The notes under the pieces: generated by a model
Told to the model about the DNA's origin: nothing
Database searches by the model: none
What the model saw: only the letters and a program-made list of their open reading frames with translations
Shown: positions 1 to 9,395 of the stretch, one piece after another
Numbering within the stretch: position 1 is the first letter of the stretch
Layout: each line of letters opens with the position of its first letter
From: Prorocentrum cordatum
Taxonomy: Eukaryota; Sar; Dinophyceae; Prorocentrales; Prorocentraceae
NCBI GenBank assembly: GCA_963575745.1
Contig: CAUYUJ010003585.1
Coordinates: 1-64,000 of the forward strand
Reading direction: 5' to 3'
DNA length: 64,000 nucleotides
Translations under genes and position numbers: made by a program

Positions 1-376
1 GGTGGTGGAGGTTGATGATGATGATGGCCATGATGATGGTGGTGGTCGTAATGATGATGACGTCGACGACGACGATGCTGATGATGATGCTGATGCTAAT
101 ACTGCTGATGATAGTGCTGATGATGCTCATGATGATGATGTTGCAGAAGGCGGCATTGTTGATAATGGTTAGGATGACGATGAGGAGGATCGTGAGGATA
201 CGGATGAGGATGAGGATCAGGATGCGGATGAGGATACTGATGATGCTGATGATGCTGGTGATGATTATGATGCTGATGCTGATGCTGCTGATGATGCTGA
301 TGCTGCTGCTGATGGTGATTATGTTGATGATACTGATGATGCTGATGGTGATGATGGTGATGATGATGATGATGAC

Positions 377-408
<32 letters not shown>

Positions 409-827
409 GGACGATGATGATGACGATGCTGATGACGCTGATTATGATGCTGGTGATGACGAGGCTGATGCTAATGATGCTAATGATGCTGATGATGATT
501 CTGATGATGGTGAAGCTGATGCTGATGATGATGATGCTGCTGCCGATGCTGATGATCATGTCGGTGCTGATGCTGCTGCTGATGCTGCTGATGATGCTGA
601 TGCTGATGATGATGCTGAGGAGGAGGAGCAGGAAGAGGAGCTGGAGGAGGAGGCTGATGATGATGATGATGCTGATGCTGATGCTGATGCTGATGCTGAT
701 GCTGATGATGCTGATGCTGCTGCTGATGATGATGATGATGATGATTATGATGATGATTATGCTGATGATGATGATGCTGCTGCTGATGATGCTGATGCTG
801 ATGCTGATGATGATGATGATGCTGATG

Positions 828-859
<32 letters not shown>

Positions 860-905
860 GATCATGCTGATGAGGAGGAGGAGGAGGAGGAGGCGGAGGA
901 GGAGG
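1..905 (+). repeat. GAT/GCT trinucleotide tract ending in GGA
   Basis: Imperfect (GAT)n mixed with GCT, GGT and GAC triplets fills this stretch. It turns into (GGA)n at about 870-905, directly against the spliced-leader relic of the LINE. Long open frames (Met/Leu, Asp/Ala, His/Gln) are by-products of the triplet period. Six further GAT tracts in the window run on the same strand. Confidence 0.95.
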
Positions 906-927
906 TTCGTAGCCATTTTGGCTCAAG
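906..927 (+). other. Relic of the dinoflagellate spliced leader (DinoSL)
   Basis: Positions 908-927 read CGTAGCCATTTTGGCTCAAG, identical to the last 20 nt of the 22-nt leader that dinoflagellates trans-splice onto nuclear mRNAs. The next base upstream is T where the leader has C. A second, shorter match follows at about 929-946 (CCGTA, then TTT, then GCTCGAG), as expected if an already leader-bearing copy was trans-spliced again. In genomic DNA such a sequence marks reinsertion of a reverse-transcribed mature mRNA. Confidence 0.88.
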
Positions 928-1077
928 TCCGTATTGTTTGCTCGAGGACAGGAGTTTTGTTTGGCAAGGGGATTCGCGGCCCCACCACTTTCCACTTCTC
1001 CGAGACTGCATTGAGGTCAGACCTCATCGCTTTTGCGCACCCACGGCATGCGTCGCACTTTCTTCTCTTAGTGCACG

Positions 1078-2133
1078 ATGGCGGTGTGGCGGCAGACCTG
1101 TTGCTGCCCGAACAAGCGTTGTAAGTTCAAGTTCGACTATGAGTGGCGCGACAACTGCTTTCGTTGTGGCACGGCGAAAGGTGGCCCCAGTGAACGTGAG
1201 TTTCAACCTCGCGGTGTCTGGGCTCGTGGCGTCCCACCCTCAGTCCGTGATCCCAAACTCAAGGGTCCTCCGCCGCTCACAAACGTGCAGGTTCAACCCA
1301 GTGCAGCCATGGACCACAGCGCGTATGCGGCAGTGTCAGACACCCTCTCGCAGTCGTCAAGGGGCCGCATCCAGCATCTGCGCAGTTGGTCCCACGTGCG
1401 GCTCAGAAGGAGAGTGATCAGCTCAGGGGTAAAATTCGGCAATATGCAGAAGAAGTGTGACAAAGCCATGGAGAACCTCAGCCGCGCTGCCCGCTGGGCG
1501 GCCGAGTTTGGGGCCGAGCTCGAGGAGCTCCAGAAGCAGCAAAAGGAGGCAGCCGCGCGTGGCGCGGCGGCCCTCGCCCAGGTAGGCAGCACCACCGCCG
1601 CGGCCGCGCCGGGCACGCCGTCTGCGGGCATGGACCAGTGCGCGCTGCTGCTCCAGCGTGCGCGAGACCTCGGCGACGCTGGGCTCGAGAGCAGGCTCGC
1701 TGCGATGGCCGCTGACCTGGCGCAGGCCCAGCAGGTGCTGCAGGCCAAGGCCGCGCAGGCCCATGGGCAAAGCCTCGCCGCGCCTGCGGGCCCCGCCGCG
1801 GGAGGAGCCACGCCTGCGGGCGCTGCCCCCGCGGCCTCAGGTTTCCCTTCGGGATGCGACCTGGCGGCAGGGGGGCCCGGCCCAGGGCAGTGCGCGCCGC
1901 CTCCTGCAATTCTCGCTGCTGATCCTGATGCTGATGAGCGTGCCCGTCGCTGGGCAGCCAAGCATGAGGCCAAGCTGCTCGAAGCATGTTCCAGTGCCGT
2001 CGGCGATGATGACGACGTGGACTTCGACGATGGCGCCGAGCGGGTGGCCAAGCAGCGAGCCACCCTGCTGGTCGGGCAGGCGCTCAAGAAGCTCCGCGCC
2101 ACCCCGCAGTATGTACCAGACACGTTGGGGTAA
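1078..2133 (+). CDS. LINE ORF1 protein, zinc finger and coiled coil
   Basis: This open frame of 351 codons begins with ATG. The N-terminus carries a zinc-finger-like pattern, Cys-x4-Cys-x11-Cys-x2-Cys (CPNKRC ... CFRC), similar to RanBP2-type fingers found in ORF1 proteins of dinoflagellate LINEs. Two Ala/Glu/Gln-rich helices with coiled-coil character follow, from about residue 122 (MQKKCDKAMENLSRAARWAA) and about residue 200. An acidic patch (DDDDVDFDD) lies near residue 315. The expected role is binding of the element's RNA. The frame is intact although ORF2 downstream is broken. The family call is by architecture and position, and ORF1 proteins are poorly conserved. Confidence 0.65.
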   Translation: MAVWRQTCCCPNKRCKFKFDYEWRDNCFRCGTAKGGPSEREFQPRGVWARGVPPSVRDPKLKGPPPLTNVQVQPSAAMDHSAYAAVSDTLSQSSRGRIQHLRSWSHVRLRRRVISSGVKFGNMQKKCDKAMENLSRAARWAAEFGAELEELQKQQKEAAARGAAALAQVGSTTAAAAPGTPSAGMDQCALLLQRARDLGDAGLESRLAAMAADLAQAQQVLQAKAAQAHGQSLAAPAGPAAGGATPAGAAPAASGFPSGCDLAAGGPGPGQCAPPPAILAADPDADERARRWAAKHEAKLLEACSSAVGDDDDVDFDDGAERVAKQRATLLVGQALKKLRATPQYVPDTLG

Positions 2134-2860
2134 CCCGCAGCTCGGACCCCTCGCCATCATCGCAGCGAGTGTCACCAGTGCGCCAGGGCTTGAGGTGCTC
2201 AGGCAATCTAGCGAGTGGAATGACTGTGGCTTGGCCGTAGTCCAAGAGCACAAAGTGCCCTGGCGGCGACGTGACGGGCAGGATCAGGCTCTGCGCAGAG
2301 CAGGTTGGAAGGCAGCCTTCAATCCCGCAGTCCGCGCAGGGGCCGCAGCTGCAGCAGAAGGCAGTCTGGCTGGCCTGTCAGGTGGCGCCATGATTGCCGC
2401 GCCAGTCAGGCATGGCCTGAATGAAGTTGAAAGCATTCAGAGTTGTGTCTGCCCACAAGGGCTTGCACATTGCATCTCGGCCATGGGCCCAAAGGGGGAA
2501 TTTTGGCGGGCGCCATGTATCTGCGCGATTCCGAGGACCTCATCGAGCGCAACTGGCAGATCCTTTGCTCCGTGGGTCGGGCGATCAAGCGCGCAGGCAT
2601 GCCTTCCCTCATCGGCGCTGACTGGCAGGTCGCGCTCGAGGAGCTCGCAGAGATTGGCTGGGTGGCAGGCGTCGGCGGCGTCAACGTGGCGCCGAAGGTT
2701 GGCGCAATCAGGCCGTCTGAGAGGGTCATTGACTATTTCGTCATGTCTCCGTTTCTAGCTGCAGTCGCCAAGACCGACGTGTTGGATCGCATAGCCGTCA
2801 GCCCACGCCGAGCCGCGCGTGTCTGTCTGCAGGTCCCGAGGCAACCTCCAGAAGGACGAG
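2134..2860 (+). pseudogene. LINE ORF2, APE-type endonuclease domain (frameshifted)
   Basis: The domain starts in frame 2 (LEVLRQSSEWND, then VVQEHKVPWRR). The Glu of QEH fits the metal-binding glutamate of the exonuclease/endonuclease/phosphatase fold. RAGWKAAFNP and SGGAMIAAPVRHGL follow. Near 2440-2500 the match moves to frame 1 (GGILAGAMYLRDSEDLIERN, IGADWQ, IDYFVMSPFLAA). IGADWQ occupies the place of the GDWN/GDFN motif, with Gln for the catalytic Asn. SPRRAARVCL stands where relatives have an SPH-type histidine motif. With the frameshift and the changed active-site residues, the enzyme is probably inactive. Confidence 0.75.
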
Positions 2861-3056
2861 CAGTCGTTCAGCCTTTGAAGTTACCAGCCTCGGTCCCAAT
2901 CAGCTGTTGCAGGCAGTTCGAAGAGCCGAACTGGGAGCAGCTCACCAGTGACACGCAGCAGTCTGGCAATGTGGTTGGTCATGCTTGGTCGGCGTTTGCT
3001 GCAGCTGCTGAAGATAAAGGGATGCATGTTTTCGATGTTGAGCCAGACCAGGCCGC

Positions 3057-4617
3057 ATGAAGATACTTGGCCCTCCACGTCCTTGTTCTGTGCCCCTTCC
3101 GCAGCTCAGTGCTTGCGCGGTGCGGTGGAACGGCTTGATGCAGGCCCTCGCTGACTTCCAGAACATCAAGGGTGGCTGGGGCGCCGTTTCTCGTCGGCGT
3201 CGCCTAGCCCGCCACTGCCGCTCGGCCTCAGCGCCGCGGCGGTGCAAGCCGGCAGTTAGCTTTGCCAAGTTCGCACTGCAGAGCCTCGCCTTCTCACCTT
3301 CCGAGTGTGAGGTTTTAAATGCTTTCTCGCAAGAGCCGGCTGACGCAGCGGCCGACGCCAGCCAGCGAACCAGCGAGCGGGGGTGGGAGGCTTGGGTGGG
3401 CAAGCACAGCGCTGAGCAAGGCGCCTCAGCCCTTTTCAGTTGTTCAAATGTGCCGACAGGATGGGCTCCAGACGGCGCCGCGGTGGATCATGTCTTGTTA
3501 GGTTCAGCAGAGCAAATTGAGAAGTTGCGTGCGGCGTGGGAAGCGTGGTTGCGTGTCTTTGAGGGCCGCCCACAGTTGGAGTGGCCTGACATCTCCTGCA
3601 TTGGGCCTCCCCCCGCCCCGCTGTGCCTGAGTTTGTTCGAGTCCTTAAGACTTACAGGCCCAGCGCAGGCCAGGGAAATGATTGTGTGACCCCCAGGCAA
3701 TTTCTTCAGCTCGGGCCTGAGGGTCTAGACGCGCTTTTGTGAGTTGCTGCGCGTGATTGAAGTGGGGCTAGAGTGGCCTACCGCGTGGGTCCACGTTTTC
3801 TTCCTGGCCAAACGTCTTGGAAGCTTCAGGCCAATTGCACTCTTGCCTGTTCTTGCGAGGGTCTTGTGCCGCCCCAGAAAGTCTGCGATCCACGATTGGC
3901 AGAGCAGAAAGTTTAGAAGTTTGTCTTGGGGAACCCGTGGCAAGGCCGCGGACAGGTGCGTCTGGGTGCAGGCCGTGTTGGCCGAGTGGGCTCATGGCCA
4001 AGGTTTGGCGTCGGGTGCTGTTTTGGTTGATCTGAGAGCCCATTCGCTACCACCACCTCGCGGCGGCCGCTAATGCTTCTCGAAGTCGCCCTCTATCGGC
4101 AGCCGCGAGTCCGAGATGCGGTAAGTTTTCTTTCAGAGCCAATCAGATCAGAGCAGAGTGCGCTCCCAGGCTGTGTCTTCGCAACCATGATGCTGCAACT
4201 TGTCCTATTGCAGCCGATGGTACAGCCACTGGATGGGGTGCGAAAAATTGCTCACGCAGTCTCGCTGTCTACAGTGGTTGACGACATCGGTTTTCAACGA
4301 TTAGGCGTCGAAGAGCGCGTCTGTGCAGATCTCGTCGCAGCTGGAGTTGAGCTCGACTGCCAGATAAACAAGGTAGACTTGCTGGTCGCGAAGGATAAGA
4401 CGCGCTTCGTGGGCAGCGTTGCCAGTCTCAGAAAGTCTTTAGAGGCCAGCTCGACAAGCCTAGGAAGGCAGTGCTCTCGCACCGAAGGAAACTTGGGTGG
4501 TCTACGGGTCGGGTCGGAGGTTGGGCAGGAGCACGAAGCTAGAGCGTTTTGCGGCAGCCGTCGTTCGCTCGAGATTTTTAGAGATCTTGCGCCAAGCTAA
4601 ACGCCGGCTTGTTGCCA
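3057..4617 (+). pseudogene. LINE ORF2, linker and reverse transcriptase (broken)
   Basis: The linker holds a Trp-rich stretch (LRAAWEAWLRVFEG). The RT begins near 3735: VFFLAKRLGSFRPIALLPVL fits the RT1 region. GKAADRCVWVQAVLAEWAHG and AVLVDLRAHS fit the block containing the first catalytic Asp. After a frame change, SALPGCVFATMMLQ and STVVDDIGFQ follow, the latter at the position of the YxDD box. A further frame change at about 4494 leads to YGSGRRLGRSTKLERFAAAV. At least three frames are needed, so this copy cannot encode a working protein. The sequence ends against the GAT tract, before the thumb and C-terminal regions. Confidence 0.78.
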
Positions 4618-5073
4618 GGATGATGATGATGACGACGACGATGATGACGACGATGACGTCGATGATGGTGTTGCTGATGCTGCTGATGACGGTGATGATG
4701 ATGATGGCGCTGTTGATCATGATGCTGCTCACGATGAAGGTTCGGTTAAAGATGCAGATGATTCTGTTGAGGATGATGATGCTGATGGTAATGACGATGC
4801 TGATGCTGATGCTGGTGATGATGCTGCTGATGATGATGATGATGATGATGATGCTGGCGCTAATGATCTTGCCGATGAGGCTGTTGTCGGTGTTGCTGAC
4901 CACGGGGATGCCGACGATTAGGACGATAATGCTAATGCTGACGACAATGGTGGTGGTGGTGGAGGTGGTGATGGTGATAATGCCCATGATGATGGTGATA
5001 CGGATCACGATTGTGACGATGATGACGATGATGGCGATGACGAGACGATGAAGATGGCGATGATGATGTTCAC

Positions 5074-5124
<51 letters not shown>

Positions 5125-5485
5125 ACTGATGATGGTGATGTTGATGATGATGGCGATTACCTATTACAATACTACGACGAGGACGGGGAGGACGACGACG
5201 ACGACGAATTCGGCAACGACGACGACGATGACGGTGGCGTTGACGACGATGATGATGATGCTGATGCTAACAATGCTGATGATGGGGATCACGGCGATAA
5301 AAGGCGACGATGACAATGAGGATTATGGGGATGACGATGATGTTGATGATGACGAGGACGAACTTGATGCAGATGCTGATGAGGCTGATGATGACAATTG
5401 CGTTGGCGATGCTGACGAGTATGATGGTGACGATGCTGATGCTGATGCTGATGCTGATGCTGCTGCTGCTGATGATGATGATGAC

Positions 5486-5569
<84 letters not shown>

Positions 5570-5584
5570 ACCGATGACGATTAA
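4618..5584 (+). repeat. GAT/GCT trinucleotide tract
   Basis: Imperfect GAT repeat with interspersed GCT, GAC and GGT; the last 110 bp are pure GAT. It begins exactly where LINE homology ends. It is followed by a GAG/GGA-rich stretch. Confidence 0.95.
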
Positions 5585-5892
5585 TTGAGGAGTGTGCGCG
5601 CGGGAGTTAGTGCTGAGAAGGTGGGACGCAGGAGCTCGCGCAGAATAGAGAGGCAGCAGGAGGAGAATATCGAGGATGAGGAGAACAAGCATGAGGAGGA
5701 GGGAGGAGAAGAAAGGGAGGAGCGAGAAGGAAAAAGAGGAGGAGGACGAGAATCTGACGAAACGGTTGCGCCCAGGGGGGCCCGGCGCGGAATCCCGGAA
5801 CACCAGATTGCTCGTGTTTTGAAAAGGAATCCCGCCCGAAAGCCAGGAACCTCGAAGTTCCGGTTCCTGCTCTCCGGATTCCCTGGTCTTCC
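5585..5892. other. GA-rich spacer with a short hairpin; no gene seen
   Basis: 5640-5755 is GAG/GGA-rich. 5765-5890 is mixed sequence with a small inverted repeat around 5848-5872 (GGAACCTCGAAGTTCC). Wording such as 'ggaatcccg' and 'ttttgaaaagga' recalls the foldback elements near 59.4 kb, but the similarity is too weak to assign. Confidence 0.5.
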
Positions 5893-7083
5893 AGGCATTC
5901 GTCTCCTCCTTTGCTCTCCTCTCCTCCTGTCATCTCCTTCAGTCTTCTCCTCTCCTCTCATGTTCTTTTCTCCTCTCCTGCCAGCCTGCAACCCTTTTTT
6001 GCTCTCCTCTCCTCTCCTCCTCTCTTCTCTTCCCTCGTCTTCTCTCCCTCCTCTCCTCCTCCCCCTTCCTCTCCTCCTCCCTCCTTCCTTCCCTTCCCCT
6101 GACTATGATCCCTCCTGTCTCCTGCTCCTCTACCTCATATCTCCTCTATCTCCTCTCCTCTTTCTCCTCTCCTCTCCTCTCTCCTCCTCTCCTATCCTCT
6201 CCTTTGTCCCTCCTGTGTGTACCCCTCCTACCTCCCCTCCTCTCCTCCTCTCCTCTCCTCTCCTTCCTCCTCTCCTCTCCCTCTCTCTCCTCTCCTCTCC
6301 TCCTCTCTCTCCTCTCCTCTCCTCTCCTCCTCCCCTTCCCTCCTCCTCTCCTCTCCTCCTCCTCTCCTCTCCCTCTCCTCTCCTCTCCTCTCCTACTCCT
6401 CTCCTCTCCTCTCCTCTCTCCTCCTCTCCTCTCCTCTCCTTCTCTCCTCGCTCTCTCCTCTCCTCTTCCTCTCCTCTTCCTCCTCCTTCCTCTCCTCTCC
6501 CTCCCTCCTCCTTCCTCCTCCCTCCTCTCCTCTCCTCTTCTCCTCTCCTCTCATCTCCTTTCCTCTTCCTCTCTCCTCTCCTCCTCCTTCCCCCTTTCCT
6601 CCTATCCTATCCCCTCTCTCTCTCCTCCCTCTCCTCTCCTCTTCCCTCTCCTCTCCTTCCTCCTCTCCTTCCTCTCCTCTCTCTCCTCCCTCCTCCTCTC
6701 CTCTCTCCTCTCCTCTCCTCTCCTCTACTCTACTCTACTCTACTCTTCTCTACTCTACTCTCCCTTTCTGCTCTCCTCTCCTCCTGTCCTCTGCTCCTCC
6801 TGTCCTCTCCTCCTGTCCACTGCTCGCCTCTCATTTTATCCTCTCCTCTCTTACTACCCCCTCTTACTCTCCTCTCCTCCTTCCCTCTATTCCCTCCCCT
6901 TCTCTCCTTTCTCTGCTCCTCTGCACTCCTCTCCTGCTCTGCACTCCTCTCCTGCTCTGCTCTCCTCTCCTCCTTTCCTCCTCTCCTTCCCCCCTCTCGT
7001 CTCTTCCTCTCGTCTCCTCTTCTCCTCCCCTCCCCTCCTCTCCTTCTCTCCTTGCTTTCCCTCCTCTCCTCTCCTCCCCCCCC
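5893..7083 (+). repeat. 1.2-kb polypyrimidine tract (CTCCT)n
   Basis: An almost pure C/T strand with CTCCT and CTCTCCTCC motifs, including a short CTCTA run at about 6722-6765. It ends in a C run, and the strand then switches to purine at 7084. Ser/Leu/Pro-rich open frames here are artefacts. Confidence 0.95.
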
Positions 7084-7250
7084 GAGGAGGAGGAGGTGGA
7101 GGAGGAGGAGGAGGAGGAGGAAGAGGAGGAGGAGGAGGAAGACTTCAATAACCAGGCCGAGGAGGAGGAGGAGGAGGGGCAGGAGGAAGGAGGAGGAGGA
7201 GGAGGAGGAGGAGGAGGAGGAGGAGGAGGAGGAGGAGGAGGAGGAGGAGG
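7084..7250 (+). repeat. Polypurine tract (GGA)n
   Basis: GAGGAG repeat, interrupted once at about 7142-7160. It directly follows the 1.2-kb pyrimidine tract, so the two form an inverted pair that can fold or form triplex DNA. Confidence 0.93.
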
Positions 7251-7530
7251 ACCCCCCTCCTCACGCCGCGGGCGTGCGCGCCTCACAGCCCGCCCAAGAC
7301 AGAGGAGGCCGTCCCTCTCCGCCTTGCGTCTCGCCGCCCCGCCCCCGCCCCCTCCGCGCGAGCGCCCGCGCGCCCCCCGCCGTGGCGTGCGAACGCAGCT
7401 CGCCCGCGGACGAAAAGCGTCGGGCGCCCAGGCCCGCCCGCGGCGGCGACCCTCGAGGCCTCCGGGCCTCCTCTGGGCCTCGAGGCCTCCAGGCCTCCTC
7501 CAGGCGGGCAGAGCGACCCTCGAGGCCTCC
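7251..7530. other. GC-rich spacer with GAGGCCTCC direct repeats; no gene seen
   Basis: Very GC-rich. The words GAGGCCTCCAGGCCTCCTC and GAGGCCTCCGGGCCTCC recur at about 7453, 7480 and 7522. They lead into the palindrome that starts at 7531. Confidence 0.6.
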
Positions 7531-7774
7531 AGGCCTCCTCCAAGATGGGGTCGGGGCAGATGGGGCCAGAGGATCGCGCCGTACCGGCGATGCATCGCCG
7601 ATGCGGCTCGATATGCAGCCCGGTGCCGACGTTGCCGATGCATCGCCCACGTCGACGATGCAACGCCGATGCATCGTCGATGCATCGTCGATGCATCGCC
7701 GATGCATCGCCGATGTATCGGCGGTGCGGCGCGATCCTCCGACCCGGTCTACTCCGACCCCATCTAGGAGGCCT
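7531..7774. repeat. 244-bp imperfect palindrome with CGATGCATCG core repeats
   Basis: The left arm (7531-7600) reads AGGCCTCCTC, AGATGGGGTCGG, GAGGATCGCGCC. The right arm (7705-7774) carries the reverse complements GGCGCGATCCTCC, CCGACCCCATCT, GAGGCCT. Between them are about seven copies of the self-complementary word CGATGCATCG and variants. The whole can extrude as a long cruciform or fold as a hairpin RNA. Confidence 0.85.
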
Positions 7775-8173
7775 ATCGACCTGCCGTGGTGCAGACGGGG
7801 CTTCGAGGGAAATTCGGGGGCGGCCAAGGGGGGTGATGACTCTCTTGGCATCGCTCGGACGTGTGAGTTTTTTCTCGGCGAGGGCCAGCGCGGAGCATCT
7901 TGGATCCTCGTGCGCGAAACATGCGCGCGCGAAGCCGGAAACTGCACGGGGAATGGACGTCTGAGCGACGGCGAGGACTAGGGGGTGCGTATCATGGCGG
8001 GGGCCACGGTAACTCCCCGGGTTTCATGTGCGGCTCTCTTTTTTTTGTGGTCTCAACGCGTACACTGGGGGCGCGCATCAAGAAACTACATGCTCTTCGT
8101 CAGGGTGTCTTGGGTTTTGTTCGCTCCTCGCGCTGCGCGGTGACTTCCCGCAGCCGTTGAAGTCGGGCGAAGA
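7775..8173. other. Low-copy spacer; no gene seen
   Basis: Mixed GC-rich sequence without recognisable coding or repeat structure. Short frames are open but show no familiar motif. Confidence 0.5.
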
Positions 8174-8318
8174 GAACTATGCACATGCACCGATCCTGGC
8201 AAGGCCCATCCTTGACCCAGGATCGGTGCATATGCCTTCCTGGCCAAGGTAGGAGGGCGTATGCACCGATCCTGGGCTCAGGATCGGCCTGGCCAGAATC
8301 GGTGCATGTGCATAGTTC
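8174..8318. mobile_element. Foldback element FB1, copy 1
   Basis: The outer arms GAACTATGCACATGCACCGA (8174) and TCGGTGCATGTGCATAGTTC (ending 8318) are perfect reverse complements. Each half is also a hairpin (CACCGATCCTGG with CCAGGATCGGTG), so the 145 bp can fold as one long stem or as a two-armed cloverleaf. Related copies lie at 8928-9059 and 49646-49783. No open frame is present. A non-autonomous transposable element is inferred from the dispersed copies. The target duplication is not clear. Confidence 0.75.
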
Positions 8319-8522
8319 TTTTTCCTCTATGAAGGAGCTGCTGCGTTCAGGGTGCTCCCGGTGTCCCCTCGGGTGCACCTCACGCACGGGTTCTCGGCCG
8401 CGCCCACACTGTCCGTCCCCTGGCTCTCCCTGGGCCGTGTGCGTGCCTCGGGCCATGAGGTGAGCGAGCTATATATACATATATGTTTTTATATATATAC
8501 ATAAATAAGTATCCCAGTGCGA

Positions 8523-8790
8523 CCCTAGCTAAGCTAAAGCTAAGCTAAAGCTAAGCTAAAGCTAAGCTAAAGCTAAGCTAAAGCTGAGCAACAGCTAAGC
8601 TAAAGCTAAGCTACAACTACGCTAAAGCTAAGCTAAAGCTAAGCTAAAGCTAAGCTAAAGCTAAGCTAAACGCTAAGCGAAAAGCTAAACTACAGCTAAG
8701 CTAAAGCTAAGCTACAGCTAAGCTACAGCTAAGCTAAAGCTAAGCTAAAGCTAAGCTAAAGCTAAAGCTAAAGCTAAAGATAAAGCTCCC
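8523..8790 (+). repeat. Tandem repeat of AGCTAAGCTAA
   Basis: About 24 copies of an 11-bp unit (GCTAAGCTAAA) with scattered substitutions. Towards the end it shortens to a 6-bp AAGCTA repeat. Two copies of a 'cccaggggactgggg' word follow at 8788 and 8812. Confidence 0.92.
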
Positions 8791-8927
8791 AGGGGACTGG
8801 GGGGAACCGCTCCCAGGGGACTGGGGGAACCGCCCGGTGCGCTTTCCACTGCCCGGCCCCTTTAAGCTAGAGAGTAAGAACCCTTCTAGGCAGAGCCTAG
8901 GTAGGGATATATGTATATATATATATA

Positions 8928-9059
8928 TACATCTCCTCTGCCCGAGGCCTGGCCCATGCTGGGCCCAGGAGCGGTGTGTATGCATCCCTGGCCACGCCAG
9001 GACGGCGTACACATCGCTCATCGGCCCAGGATGGGCCAGGCCTGGGCAGTGGATGTGTA
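8928..9059. mobile_element. Foldback element FB1, copy 2
   Basis: The left arm GCCCGAGGCCTGGCCCATG (8940) pairs with CCAGGATGGGCCAGGCCTGG at about 9026-9045. Pairing extends outward through TACATCTCC and GGATGTGTA, and inward through GCGGTGTGTATGC and GCGTACACATCGC. It shares the words GGCCTGGCCCAT, CCCAGGA and GGTGNRTAYGC with the copies at 8174 and 49646. It lies next to a TA microsatellite (8907-8929). Confidence 0.75.
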
Positions 9060-9395
9060 AAGATCCCATCGCCTTATGATCTGCGACCCCCCCCTCGACG
9101 CCGAGACATCGGTGGTCCCTGGGCTCTCCACCGGCCTCGGGCTCCCAGGGGCGCCGCCCCGGGGCAGCCCGAAGACCTGTCGGGGCGAGGAGCTGGTTCT
9201 GGAAGAAGGCCTTCGAGATGCGAGGCTCGTTTCCCTCATGGCCAGCTCCCTCTAAGGGAGGAGGACGACGACGTCGTCGACGGCGACGGTGACAACGACT
9301 GGCGCCTCGCCGGAGCCTCGCTGGTGTGCCTGCGCTCGTTTCGCGCGCTCGCCGGCACGGATGATGGAGGCGTCGGGGGTGGACAGAACTCCCAA
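9060..9395. other. Low-copy GC-rich spacer; no gene seen
   Basis: Mixed sequence with short open frames and no recognised motif. It borders the 297-bp tandem duplication. Confidence 0.5.

Larger units (their letters stand above)
906..4617 (+). mobile_element. Non-LTR retrotransposon (LINE), 5' end kept, 3' truncated
   Basis: The element starts with a spliced-leader relic (906-927), followed by about 150 bp of leader, an intact ORF1 (1078-2133) and an ORF2 broken by frameshifts. ORF2 encodes an APE-type endonuclease (about 2134-2860), a linker (about 3057-3690) and a reverse transcriptase (about 3730-4617). Homology stops abruptly at 4617, where a GAT tract begins. The C-terminal part of ORF2 is therefore missing, and both ends abut microsatellites. 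Most LINE copies are 5'-truncated, so a copy with its 5' end and without its 3' end is unusual. The domain calls rest on recognisable motifs, not on a database search. Confidence 0.85.

Noticed and set aside
12-1124. 370-codon Met/Leu-rich frame and minus-strand His/Gln-rich frame over the first tract
   Set aside because: They are direct translations of the GAT/GCT repeat. No complexity beyond the repeat until they run into the LINE leader.
5585-7981. 798-codon frame across the CTCCT and GGA tracts
   Set aside because: Ser/Leu/Pro then Glu/Arg low complexity; CTCCT and GGA rarely create stops. No domain is seen.
8523-8790. AGCTAA repeat as a telomere-like array
   Set aside because: The unit is 11 bp and unlike TTTAGGG or TTAGGG; it lies internally in the window.
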